Assembly (NCBI RefSeq): GCF_963082655.1
Contig: NC_081555.1
Coordinates: 20,870,643-20,934,642 of the forward strand
Reading direction: 5' to 3'
DNA: 64,000 nucleotides
From: Stomoxys calcitrans
Lineage: Eukaryota; Arthropoda; Insecta; Diptera; Muscidae
Numbering within the stretch: position 1 is the stretch's first letter; each line of letters opens with the position of its first letter. The notes beneath the pieces are model-generated. The model was not told the DNA's origin. It searched no databases and saw nothing but the letters and a program-made list of their open reading frames with translations. Both the position numbers and the translations under genes were made by a program. This document shows positions 22,730 to 33,095 of this stretch, piece after piece.

Positions 22730-23064
22730 TTTGGTACTGAATGGATAAGCCCTGAAGGTGAAAAATAAAACGCATAAAACGTTTCCAGTGCAAGCCTGTT
22801 TCTATGCCATTTGCAACCAGTCAAAACAACTCGAAGAAAAAATGCAAATAACTGTAAAATTTGCAACAAAAAAATATGCAAAACATGTGTGGACACAGCA
22901 GTCAAATAAAATTTATTAAGATTTGTGCACGCATTTGTATGAATAATTGAGTTATATTTTATTTCGCCATTCACAATAGAGGATTCCTGCTAGTGGCCAA
23001 ATTTATATGTGAAAAAAATATAATGGCAATCCTGACAACAGATGTTCTATATAAGCCTGCACTG

Positions 23065-23290
23065 CAAGGCCTTAACAAGGTGGGCTCACGCGAACAGCTG
23101 TTAACAGCCGGCCTTGTTTGACCGTAATAAAATATCAGATTTTTGTTTGCATTCTTTTTTCACACGCACACAAATTTGTGTGTTGGCAAAATGTCGATCA
23201 GCTTGATGGCAAAATGGCGGATTGCATCATATGATTTGTAGTTGTTGTAGAAGTGAGGCCACCTTTAATTGTTTCGCCATGCCTGCACTG
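23065..23290. mobile_element. Insertion flanked by a 10-bp direct repeat
   Basis: GCCTGCACTG occurs at 23055-23064 and again at 23281-23290, and the paralogous locus near 59560 runs straight through with one copy. The insert carries no reading frame. Its family is not recognised. Confidence 0.6.
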
Positions 23291-23302
23291 GTAATTGATT
23301 CA

Positions 23303-23731
23303 GGGGCCGAATTACAGCATACGTGAACGAGTAAAATCTTTCGAAATCTCTCTATTGTGAATTATGTATTTCTTTATTGAAAGAGAACTTTTTATATCTA
23401 AGGACTCAAATGTTTAAGTCGATCATGATTTATAAAAAATATTACATTGAAAAAGGGCGCCCCGGTAGCCGAGTTGGTGGCGTTCTTGGATTACCAGTGC
23501 AGGGGTCGTGGGTTCGATTCCCGCCAGAAGCCTTGGTCTGTCGCTACTGTGGTATCACAATGGACTTAAAATTGTCTAAGTGAGTCTGTAATGGACTGTC
23601 ACTCTCTCCTTGTCCTAACCTAACCATTACATTGAAATATGTATAAAACTGGTATAATATTAATTAAATACGAGATTTAATTTCATTCGATACAATAGCG
23701 CCCTCGTTCACGTATGCGGTAATTCGACCCC
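23303..23731. mobile_element. MITE of the GGGGCCGAATTAC family, interrupted by a SINE
   Basis: Terminal inverted repeats GGGGCCGAATTACAGCATAC and, at the right, the complement ending GGTAATTCGACCCC. Without the SINE at 23453-23625 and its duplicated target it would be about 244 bp, matching the copies at 39778 and 59043. Confidence 0.8.
23453..23625 (+). mobile_element. SINE family 1, tRNA-derived, with 12-bp target-site duplication
   Basis: A-box-like TAGCCGAGTTGGTGG and B box GGTTCGATTCC lie in a tRNA-like head starting near 23457, followed by an unrelated body and a CCTAACCTAACC tail. ATTACATTGAAA flanks it exactly at 23441-23452 and 23626-23637. Confidence 0.92.
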
Positions 23732-23850
23732 AGAACTTCGTTGTCCTGGATAGATGTAAATTTCATACAAATTTCATTGTACTGTATAGTATTAAATAAA
23801 ACACAGCTGTTGTTGCATTGCAGTTGCATTGATTGCAACAACAATGCTTT

Positions 23851-24114
23851 GTCTTTGGCTTGGTATCCACTGCTTTGGTGGATGTGGTTATTTTCATATG
23901 AAACCCGTTTTTTTCTTGAATAATCGTTTCCCTTTAAAACACAATAGCAACAGCTTATGTTAACTTGATTAGCAAGCCTCACATGCAGTTTTTTAATTAA
24001 CTTCATTCAAAATATTTATTTATTTTTGAAGGCCGTTAATTAATTCATTATGTGCATTAACATTTTCATTTTGAACAAAAAACTGGTTTCATAACCAAAA
24101 AAAAAAAAAATAAA
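23851..24114. other. AT-rich stretch without recognised features
   Basis: No gene was seen. An adenine tract is at about 24097-24110. Confidence 0.3.
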
Positions 24115-25262
24115 ATATTATTATACGCTACACCACTATTGGTGGTGTAGGGTATAATACAGGGTTTTATAACCCCGACACGGCATAGCTGTGAGCACCA
24201 CACAAGCTGAAACATTGAGGTCCGATCCATGTGGTGTTTATTGCCGTCACAGGAAGCTTAACTGCGAGCTACCGGGCGCGTCTACAGGTTGCGGATGGTG
24301 GAATGCTTCAGGACAATCAGCGGTATCGAGCGGAGAGTCTCATGAGATGCGTGCCACCGACTCTTGCACAAATACTGAGTGTCTATGATGCTCGATATGA
24401 CAAGGCGGGTTATTGGCACCTTTAAATAACCAATGGCAACCTTGTTCCCGTGGCGATCGGTCCTTTGGACCGGAACGATCTTGCTCACCTACAGGAGATT
24501 GACAAAGATCGAGCGGAGAGTCTCAGTGAGATGGCGGGTGGCACCGACCCTTGCACAAATACTGAGTGTCTGTGATGCTCGATATGACAAGGCGGGTTAT
24601 TGGCACCTTTAAATAACCAATGGCAACCCTGTTCCCGTGGCGATCGGTCCTTTGGACCGGAACGATCTTGCTCATCTCCACATGAAAATGTGGCTACAAC
24701 AACAACAAAAACACGGTATTATATAGAGATAGATACATTGATAAGTACACCGATCGACACAGAATCACTTCCTGATTCGATTTAGCTATGTCCGTCTGTC
24801 TGTCTGTTCGTCTGTCCATGTTAATTTGTGTACAAAGTATAGGTAGCAATTTTCATCCGATCGTCTTCAAATTTAGCGCAAGCATTTTCTTGGGCCCACA
24901 GACGAAGCCTATTGAAATTGGACAAAAATCGATTCTGATTTGGATATAGCTCCCATATATATGTTCGTCCAATTTGAACTAAAATTGTAATTATATCGTC
25001 ATTTGTAAACGAATTCCCACGAAATTTTGAAGGACTGATTCTCTTATAAGTCTCGTAATTATTAGCGAATTTCAAAGAAATCGGCTCAGATTTAGATATA
25101 GCTTCCATATATATGTTTGTCCAATTTGGACTAGTATTGCAATAGTTTGGTCATTTGTTAACCGATTCACACTAAAATTGGCACAAAGGATTCCCTTATG
25201 ACTCCCAGTATGATGAATGAATTTGATAGAAATCGGTTCAGATTTAGATATAGGTCCCATTT
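24115..25262. repeat. Head and repeat units of a 153-bp-type element, interrupted
   Basis: The head (TACACCAC/GTGGTGTAGGGTATAAT hairpin at about 24128-24160) resembles that at 30877. It is interrupted at about 24163-24714 by two tandem blocks of the CAACAACAA-family repeat (phrases GTGGCGATCGGTCC and TGGACCGGAACGATCTTG occur twice), then resumes with GATTCGATTTAGC and GTCTGTCTGTCTG and units with the phrase ATATAGCTCCCATATATATG. Confidence 0.65.
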
Positions 25263-26235
25263 ATTGGGTAAATACCCAATAAATACCTTTTTTGGGTATT
25301 TATTTGGTTATTTATAATTTTGCAGATATCTTGGGTATAAAAACATTTTGCAAATAATTTTTGATGATTTCCTATTCTTTGTATATAAACCTGATCTTCT
25401 GATCTCATAAAATGGGTTTTTAGTTATAAATAGCCGCTATATAGACCGATCTCCAGACTTGAGGCAATAAATTGGTAATTTTTCATCCGATTTCGATGAA
25501 ATTTGGCACAGTGAATTCTGGTAGACCCCTACTCATTTCTGTGAAGTGTGGTTTATATCGGATCATATTTGGATATAGCTGCCCTATAGACCGATCTCCC
25601 GATATAGTGTAATGAGCCTATAAAACAAGCATTTTTCATCCTATTCTGCACAGCGCACTGTTTCAAATTTCATCAAATTCGGATGAAAAATGCTCCTTTT
25701 ATGGGCTCAATACTCTATATCGGGAGATCGGTCTATAGGGCAGCTATATCCAAATATGGTCCGATCTGGACGATATTCAACAAATGGATTTAAAGGGGTA
25801 CCAAAACTCGATGTGCTAAATTTAATCGAAATAGGATGAAAAATGCTCGGTCTATATGACAGCTATATTCAAATATGGTCCGATCTCGACGATATTTGAC
25901 AGGAATGGGTAGGGGTTTACCATAACACACTGTGCCAAATTTCATCGAATTCAGGTAATAAATGGATCTTATATGGCCTCCATACCCTATATCGGGAGAT
26001 CGGGCGGTAGGTCTATAAGGCAGCTATATCCATATATAGTCCGATCTGAGTCATACTTCACAGAAACGAGAAGGGGTCTACCAGAAATCATCAAAAATTT
26101 TTTGCAAACTGTTTTTGTACCCAAGATGCCTGCAAAATTATAAATACCCAGCTTTTGGGTATAAATGGGTAAATACCCGGGTATTTACCCAATTTACAGG
26201 GTAAATACCTTTTGGGTAATTTACCCATCGCCCAT
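25263..26235. mobile_element. Foldback element with long inverted arms
   Basis: The left arm (GGGTAAATACCCAATAAATA, ATAATTTTGCAGATATCTTG, TTTTTGATGATTTC, CCCGATATAGTG) is mirrored in the right arm as its reverse complement (CTATATCGGGAGATCGG, GAAATCATCAAAAATTTT, ATGCCTGCAAAATTAT, GGGTAAATACCC). The centre is near 25660. The left arm has an extra internal segment of about 130 bp. No coding sequence was seen. Confidence 0.8.
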
Positions 26236-26639
26236 CTCTATACATATCCAATGTGGCGTAGGGTATCAAAAGGTCGGCATCGCCCGATTTTTTTTTTTCG
26301 TACTTACATTTTTTTTCGTTTATTGTAAATTAGAAATATTTAAGAGCATGTTTTTAACCGATTTTTTTTTGACTTCAGACCAACGAACAATTGTTCGCTC
26401 TGTAAGGGAAAGTGAATTGATTTCGTTTTGTGTAACTCACCTAATACGAAGAGTGGTCATCATACGAGTATATTGTTTTAATGACAGGCCTTTATAGGAA
26501 AAGTTATTTTATTATATTCTTTTGCAAAAAAACTTCAGTCTATTTATGAATGAAAATCACCCTGCGGTTTCTGTTCAGTTTTCTATATTTTATCTTTTTT
26601 TTTAAGAAATTGTAATGGTAGAGGACTTGGACTAGGACT

Positions 26640-26935
26640 TGTTTAACTCGAAACCTTTCTTTTCGAAGCAGTCCGAGTTAACGCTGTGGTACAAGGAAAC
26701 GGTCGGTAGGACGACGAAAATCCTTGAGGTAGATTCGGATAAAGAGAAGACGAGGCTTTTACTGAAAGGAAATAAGAAGGAGGTCAGCTAAGCTTTCGGT
26801 ATCATAACGAGAGACATAGAACTACGAGCTCACTTATGCAAAATATGTGTGGCAAGTGATAGCATGTGTAGGGTATGTGGGAAAGGTGATGAGACGTTGG
26901 AGCATTTCTTATGTCATTAACAACTTCTTCAATTT
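26640..26935 (+). mobile_element. Degenerate LINE ORF2 tail
   Basis: In the plus strand, with one stop, it reads LLLKGNKKEVS, then TRDIELRAHL, then a Cys/His knuckle CRVCGKGDETLEHFLCH. This CxxC...EHxLCxC arrangement is typical of the end of Jockey-like non-LTR retrotransposon ORF2. Confidence 0.75.
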
Positions 26936-27024
26936 TTCGAATTTCGCAAATTAGATTACATCAATGGATTGGTGAAGAAAATTTCTTTTCATAATGGAAT
27001 CACTCGTCTTGATTCTTCAACGTA

Positions 27025-27256
27025 TTGGGTTGCCCAAAAAGTAATTGCGGATTTTTTAAAAGAAAATAAATAAAGTAAATTTTTAATAAAACTTAGAATG
27101 AACTTTAGTCAAATATACTTTTTTTACACTCTTTTTCTATAGCAAGCTAAAAGTAACAGCTGATAACTGACAGAAGAAAGAAGAGTCACAAGCTGTGAAA
27201 AAATTTGTCAACGCCGACTATATGAAAAATCCGCAATTACTTTTTGGGCAACCCAA
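27025..27256 (+). mobile_element. Mariner-type MITE, copy 2, complete
   Basis: Terminal inverted repeats of about 28 bp (outer part TTGGGTTGCCCAAAAAGTAA) at both ends, TA duplicated at 27023-27024 and 27257-27258, 232 bp, no transposase. Confidence 0.93.
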
Positions 27257-27654
27257 TATATTAACCTTTTTATCTAATAATTAGCAAGCAGACGATTTTC
27301 AATCAAATTTGATCAAATTTTCTAAATTTTCAGATCGAGAATTTCAGCCTGAAATTTTCACAAATTACAAAAACTGCTATCAAAGTTTCAAATTTTCCCT
27401 TTTTTCCCTTTATGGAATTCGGACCACAAACAAAGATTTGGCAGCCCCAACAAATTTTCGAATTACCGAACAAAGCTTTAGCCTGCCAAAAGGCGCCTGG
27501 ACTACCCAGAGCCTTGAATTTTGCACACGATCTCGCTAACGCTTCAGAAATATCTATACCCGTTCTTACACGGCATATTTTTTACCAGATTTTTTCGATC
27601 CTATCCCACTGAGTGGCATCTCTTTGGAGAGTGGAGCGTGGTATTGAAAACAGT

Positions 27655-27825
27655 TAGGAATTTTGTAAGTAGTTTGGAATTCCTGACTTAGATTTTCTTT
27701 TTCGAGGTTACTTTTAAGTATTTAATGCGAACAACAAGCCGGTTACTGGCTTAGTCCATAATGGCATGGGGCGGATTAATATCCGCATTCTCTTTTCAAC
27801 CTAATCTAACCTAAGAAATTGTAAA
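27655..27825 (+). repeat. Dispersed repeat shared with 47461-47620
   Basis: Both copies carry TTTTTCGAG, a TACTTTT.AGTATTTA core, ACTGGCTTAG or its variant, GGCATGGGGC / GACATGGAGC and CTCTTTTCAAC followed by a CCTAATCTAACCTA-like tail. The tail suggests a SINE-type origin. Confidence 0.5.
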
Positions 27826-27895
27826 GTTGAAAATTACATTATTTTCAGTTTAGCTAGTTCAACAAGTGTTGCTAAAGGAACTTTATCAGGTCACA

Positions 27896-28971
27896 ATGAA
27901 TTCTAGGAGAGTTTTTCATTGGAAATCATTGAGCAATCTTTGCCAACATGAAGTTTTATTGCAAAGAAACCAAAGTAACTCATACCAACAAACAGCCAAA
28001 ATGGAAGCTTACAATGACAGGGTCTCTGAAACACACAAATCCTCCGAAAAGCGAACGAAGTTCTTTGGTTCGGAACAAGTTACCCCAGGAGAAAGAAACC
28101 AAAAGGGTAGGTATTGACCATATGAGTCTGTGTTTGCAAATTTTCTATTCTTTTGTCTTACTTTTCATAGTCAATAAAATGTTTACGGATATGGCAGACT
28201 CTTATGATCGCCTTCTCGATGTCATGTCTTTGGGTATGCATCGTGTGTGGAAGGATATGCTAGTGAATAAGTTGGCACCTCAACCTGGTATATGCCTCTT
28301 GGATATGGCTGGTGGCACAGGTGACATACCAATTAGAGTTTTAAAACATTTGTCCATGCAATCGAATCCCAAGGGCATTAAAAGTGCTCTCACCGTATTG
28401 GATATCAATCAGAACATGTTGAATGTGGGAGAACAAAGAGCCCGAAACCTGGGTCTAACGGACCGTAGCTTGCCCCATGTGACCGTGGAATGGAAGTGTG
28501 CGGATGCAGAAAACTTACCATATACCGATAATAGTTTTAATGCTTATACTACATCATTTGGTGTTAGAAATGTCACCAATATGGAACGGGTATATACAAC
28601 ATTTTTACCTTGACCTAATCTCGTTTACCTTTGTGAACCATGCATTTTCTCCGCAGGTGTTGCAAGAAGCCTATCGTGTGCTGCAGCCAGGTGGCCGTTT
28701 CTTGTGTTTAGAATTTAGTCATCTCAATAATTATCCCATGCAATTTGCATTCAATCAATATACGGATAAAGTGATTCCAGGTTTATTCCTTTTGATGTCC
28801 GGCAGTTTGGAACAGGCCAACTATTTGAGTACAAGCATACGCAACTTCCCCAATCAGGAAACCTTTAAATTAATGATTCAAGAGGCTGGATTTGAGATGG
28901 TCCATTATGAGAACATAAATTTCGGTGTTGTTAGCATCCATACGGGATTCAAGTTAAGGGGTCTAAGATGA
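27896..28971 (+). CDS. COQ5-like methyltransferase, divergent paralogue
   Basis: Same family and same strand as the canonical copy 8.7 kb upstream. Exons: 27896-28106, 28171-28589 and 28657-28971, giving 314 residues; intron positions and phases are identical, and exon 2 is 419 nt in both. Motif [10 protein letters not shown] (residues 114-122), DINQNMLNVGEQRA, ADAENLPY and FGVRNVT are intact, so a SAM-dependent methyltransferase fold is expected. Differences from the canonical copy: the HFGFQTV block is replaced by KFFGSEQV, VFEDVA by MFTDMA, and the YSF.VIPPMG.ILAGQW..YQYL region by a very different LFLLMSGSLEQANYL; the end GVVSIHTGFKL gains a GLR tail. It could be a neofunctionalised or sex-biased duplicate. 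No frame break was seen. Confidence 0.92.
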
Positions 28972-28995
28972 TATGGTGGCCTATATGAAAGAAAA

Positions 28996-29001
28996 AATAA
29001 A
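28996..29001 (+). terminator. Polyadenylation signal of Coq5 paralogue
   Basis: AATAAA 25 bp after the stop codon. Confidence 0.55.
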
Positions 29002-29239
29002 ACTTAATGCTATTACACTGGTCAGCAAAATGAAAAAAAAAATTGGCTGTTTCCTTTGAGTATTCTCAAAATTGGGGTATTAATTCCGAAATCCTGCAAA
29101 AAAATTTCTCGAATACATCTTGTTTTCGAGCTTCTAGGGAAATAGATAAAGATTTTTAAAAAGGCATTTAGGTAGCCTGGGCTGTACTCTGAATATTCAC
29201 CAACTTGGTTTGAATGGATAATTTATGAATCCATAGCAG

Positions 29240-30300
29240 TTTAATCAAAATAAAGTCCGATCTGAACCCTACTCGACAAGCATGTCGAGGAGCCTAACAC
29301 TACTCTCTGTGCCGAATTTCAGGGGAATCAGGTAATAAATGTGCCTTTAATGGTCCCTGGACCTTAAATTGGGGGATCGCTATATATGACAGCTAATATA
29401 TCCAAATGTAGTCCCATCTGTGCCTTATTGCGAGCGGGTGGCGAAGGGCTTAACATAGCTCACTGTGCTCAATTTTTGGCAAAATCTAATAACAAATGCG
29501 TTTTTTATGGGCCAAGACCTTAAATCGGGACATCGGTATATATGGCAGCTATATCAAAATATAGATCAATCAGGACTATATCCGGTACGGTTGTCGAAGG
29601 GCCTAGCACATCTCGCTGCTCCAAATTGAATTGAAATTGGGTATAAAAATTTGCCTTTTAACGGCCAAAGAGTTGGGTCCAAATAAAGTCCATTTTAGTC
29701 CATACTTGGTACGATAATTAAAGGGTCTAACAGGCCTCCGTAGGCGCAGAGGTTAGCATGTCCGTCTACGACGCTGAACGCCTGGGTTCGAATCCTGGCG
29801 AGACCATCAGAAAAAATATTCAGCAGTGGTTTTCCCCTCCTATTGCTGGCAACATTTGTGAGGTACTATGTCTTGTAAAACTTCTCTCCAAAGAAGTGTC
29901 GCACTGCGGCGCGCCGATCGGACTCGGCTATAAAAAGGAGGCCCCTTATCATTGAGCTTAAACTTGAATCGGACTGCACTCATTGATATGTGAGTTTAAG
30001 TTTGCCCTTGTTCCTTAGTGGAATAATCAAAATATCGAGTAGTAAATGGCCTTTTTATGGCAACTAGGCCTTGAATGTGGAAATTGGTATATATGGCAGC
30101 CAATTTCCGACATTCGTGCCGAAATTTCACTCACTATGCCAAATTTCAGCGAAATCGGTTCATAAATGTGGTTTGAATGGGCAGATCGGTCTATATGGGG
30201 GCTCGATCAAGATATTGTCCGAAATAGCCCATCTTTGAGCCTGCATATGGGCAAAACATATCTCTATTTTTAAAGACTGTAGCGAGATTTTGAGTATATG
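29240..30300. repeat. Decayed 153-bp-type repeat units interrupted by a SINE
   Basis: Phrases such as TATATGGCAGCTATATC and GCCAAATTTCAGCGAAATCG recur with divergence on both sides of the SINE at 29737-30020. No gene is present. Confidence 0.55.
29737..30020 (+). mobile_element. SINE family 2, near-complete reference copy
   Basis: The tRNA-like head (GCGCAGAGGTTAGCATGTCC; B box GGTTCGAATCC near 29785) is followed by a body ending TTGCCCTTGTTCCTTAGTGG. Other copies or parts are at 9995, 20540, 21045, 47985, 54745, 60884 and 62757. End points are approximate. Confidence 0.8.
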
Positions 30301-30309
30301 AACGTCATA

Positions 30310-30465
30310 TGAACCATGAACTGTATGAGCTGTATGACGACTTTAGCATAGTTAAACGGATCAAAATACAACGGTTGCGTTGGCTAGGTCATGTTGTCAG
30401 AATGAATGAAAAAGGTCCAGCAAAGAAGTCTTTTGAAGGCAAGGCGCTTGGAACGCTATTCTAAG
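30310..30465 (+). mobile_element. LINE reverse-transcriptase tail fragment
   Basis: An open plus-strand frame reads LYDDFSIVKRIKIQ then RLRWLGHVVRMNE, a motif widely found at the end of LINE reverse transcriptases. It stops at a TAA at about 30465. Only a fragment is present. Confidence 0.7.
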
Positions 30466-30599
30466 TTCGGCTAATAGAACAAATATTCTGCCATAGCCAA
30501 TTAAAGTAAGTAAGTCTTAGGTTATGTTCCAGTTGAAAAAAAAAAACACTTTAGTCCTTAGCACCCATGATTTGACGATTTGAGTTGAAATGCCAAGTA

Positions 30600-30850
30600 T
30601 TTTCACACGGAGAATAGGTGAACAATGTGACGTATGATGCATGACATTATTATCGAAAATAAAACATACGCAACCATGTCCAATAAATTTATTTTAGAAA
30701 TGATTGGTGCTGTGCCAGAGTTGCTCGCCAAATCACAAGAACTACGAGCTTTAAGACAGAGATTGGCAATAGCACACAGACGCGCATAAATTCCTACGCC
30801 CGCGGGCATACGAACACTTACAATGAAAGCAACTTTGTCGCAACTTCGAC
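30600..30850. repeat. Repeat paired with 31905-32090
   Basis: Shared phrases: GACGTATGA, ATAATCGAAAA/TATCGAAAATAA, CATGTCCAATAAATTTA and TTGGTGCTGTG.CAGAG, followed by CTCGCCAAATCA. The origin is unknown. Confidence 0.5.
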
Positions 30851-30869
30851 GCATCGTTGTATTTTACAT

Positions 30870-31830
30870 AAAATTTGTATACCCTACACCACCACTGTGG
30901 AACAGGGTATTATAAGTTTGTGCATTTTTGTGTGCAACGCTAAGAAAGAGAAGAGCTAGACCCATTGATTAGTATACCGATCGACTCAGAATCACGTTCT
31001 GATTCGATTTAGCCATGTCCGTCTGTGATCAATAAGGTAATCAAAGTGCGAGTCATATTTGTGGTCCTATGCAATCACGAAATTTTGCACATATAACTTT
31101 TTTGGACCAATAACGATAGCTATCGATTTTGGTAAATATCGGATCAGATTTAGATGTATCTTCCATATATATGTATCGCCCGATTTGCACTTAAATGGCC
31201 GTAGTGACTACAATTTTCAACCGATCTGCACAAAATGTGGCACGAATTGTTTTGTCACTGATTTTAACATATTTGGAAAATTTCATCAAAATCGGTTAAA
31301 ATTTAGATATAGCTCCCATATATATGTATCGTCCGATTTGCACTTAAATGGCTGTAGTAGCTACAATTTTCAACCAACCTGCACAAAATTTGGCACGAAT
31401 TGTTTTGTCACTGATTTTAACATATTTGAAAAATTTCATCAAAATCGGTTAAGATTTAGATATAGCTCCCATATATATGTATCGCCCGATTTGCACTTAA
31501 ATGGCCGTAGTAACTACAATTTTCAATGGATCTGCACAAAATTTGACACGAATTGTTCTGTTACTGATCTTAACATATATGCGAGATTTCATCAAAATCG
31601 GTTCAGATTTAGATATAGCTCCCATATATATGTATCGCCCTATTTGCACTTAAATGACCGTAGTTACTACAATTTTCAACCAATTTGCACAAAAATTGGC
31701 ATGAATTGTTTTGTTACTGACTTTAACATACTTGCAAGATTTTATCAAAATCGGTTCAGATTTGGCTATGGCTCCCATGTATATGTATCGCCCAATTTAC
31801 ACTTATAATAAACAAACTGTAATAAACAAA
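30870..31830. repeat. 153-bp tandem array with hairpin head
   Basis: The head (TACACCACCACTGTGG near 30886, then GATTCGATTTAGCCATGTCC) is followed by about 4.7 tandem units. The landmark GCACTTAAATGG recurs at about 31187, 31340, 31493 and 31646, a constant period of 153 bp. Because 153 is a multiple of three, one plus-strand frame stays open from 31059 to 31808 with a 51-residue repeat; I do not call it a gene. Confidence 0.9.
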
Positions 31831-31904
31831 TTGGTTTATTACAGCCTAAACGCGGATAGCATTTTTCGCCATTAAAACTAAGCGAGAAAATCCACTTAAT
31901 GGGT

Positions 31905-32090
31905 AAATAAAAAAATCCCTGTTGTCTTCTTCTCTACAATAGCCGAGGAAATGACTGAACAAGGTGGCGTATGACGTATGCCATATTCAGGTACAATAAT
32001 CGAAAAGTAAACATACGCGCCCATGTCCAATAAATTTAATTCAGAATTGGTTGGTGCTGTGTCAGAGGTTCTCGCCAAATCATGAGCAGT
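31905..32090. repeat. Repeat paired with 30600-30850
   Basis: Second copy of the unit described at 30600, in the same orientation, on the other side of the 153-bp array, so the two flank it. Confidence 0.5.
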
Positions 32091-32094
32091 GCTG

Positions 32095-32500
32095 CCGTTT
32101 GTGGTAGGTTCCTACCAAAATTGGTAGGTTTTTATGGTAGGCTCTTAATAGGTTGGTAGGCTGACCTCAATTTTTGGCCGGGGATAACTCAAAATTATTT
32201 CACTTCTTGTCGTTTCTGTGTATTCATTAGAGTGCAGAATAAAACCATGGATGTCGAGGAGCCAAATATTGTTACAAGAGGTCCCACTGCTCCAAACTTC
32301 AGGAAAAGGGCGTAAGCACTGATATTGACTTAACTGGTACAAATTACGTAAATTCTAGGTAACAAATGCGGCTTTTGTGCGTTCAATGCCTTCAATCGGA
32401 AAACTGGGCTATATGACAGCTGCATACAAATATGGTCAGATCTGGTCAATACCCAGACGTTCAGGGGTCCATGCAACTCCCTACCATCGCTTAAATGGGT
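32095..32500. repeat. GGTAGG-rich dispersed repeat, copy 1
   Basis: It begins with several TTGGTAGG motifs and shares long stretches with 54280-54735, such as GTCGTTTCTGTGT, GGATGTCGAGG, CAAATA.TGTTACAA and AACAAATGCGGCTTT.GTGCG. Confidence 0.7.
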
Positions 32501-32754
32501 AAAAAAATCTAATTTTTGGCTCATACTTTTAAATCGGCACTTTTGTTGAATTGAATCGGTGTGAGAATACGACTTTCATGAACTTAAAATTTTTTATCGG
32601 CAGGTCGGTATAAATGGTGCTATATAAAAATATAGGCCATATTTGAACTTTAAGCTGCAGAATGATTTCCACACACAGACGGACGAACATGTTCACATTG
32701 TCTATGAATATAACGACGATCTAGTGTGCATACTTTGTAGGGTTGAAAATGTAT

Positions 32755-33095
32755 AGTTTGATGTGTTTCAAATGGAATGGCAAAATGGCCAAATCTTCGG
32801 TGGTGAGTATAAAAACATTACTCGTATGACATTTATGGCTTGTAGAACATTTGGTAGGTTTTGGTAGGATTTTTCTTAAAATTTGGTAGGAAGTAATTTT
32901 CTTGGCTGCCAACATTGATCTTAAGCAGTGTTGCTACACAAGAAAATTATTTCCTAACAAAATTTAAAAAACAAAAAACATCCTACCAAACTCGACCAAA
33001 ACCTACCGAATATTCTACAAGCCAAAAATGCGATATATGGTTTTTTACTTGTCACCGAAGACTAAGCCATTTTGCAATTCCATTTCGTCATTCAG
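32755..33095. repeat. Imperfect palindrome (foldback) of about 340 bp
   Basis: The left arm (GGAATGGCAAAATGGCC, TTTATGGCTTGTAGAACATT, GGTAGGTTTTGGTAGGATTT, GGAAGTAATTTTCTTG) is mirrored on the right (CAAGAAAATTATTTCC, CATCCTACCAAA, CCAAAACCTACCGAATATTC, TACAAGCCAAAAATG, GCCATTTTGCAATTCC). The centre is near 32930. Confidence 0.75.

Larger units (their letters stand above)
22730..23850. repeat. Composite repeat with several nested insertions
   Basis: The base sequence matches 58990-59665: shared phrases include TTTCCAGTGCAAGCCTG, ATGGCAATCCTGAC, CAGATGTTCTA and GAACTTCGTTGTCCTGGATA. Relative to that copy, this one is interrupted by a segment at 23065-23290 and by a MITE at 23303-23731 that itself contains a SINE. 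Confidence 0.7.

Noticed and set aside
23457..23540. A tRNA gene
   Set aside because: The A and B boxes are those of a SINE head; the sequence does not close into a tRNA cloverleaf by eye, and it is followed by a SINE body and flanked by target duplications.
31059..31808. 249-codon open frame
   Set aside because: It is produced by the 153-bp tandem array; the repeat length is a multiple of three, and the peptide has no family resemblance.
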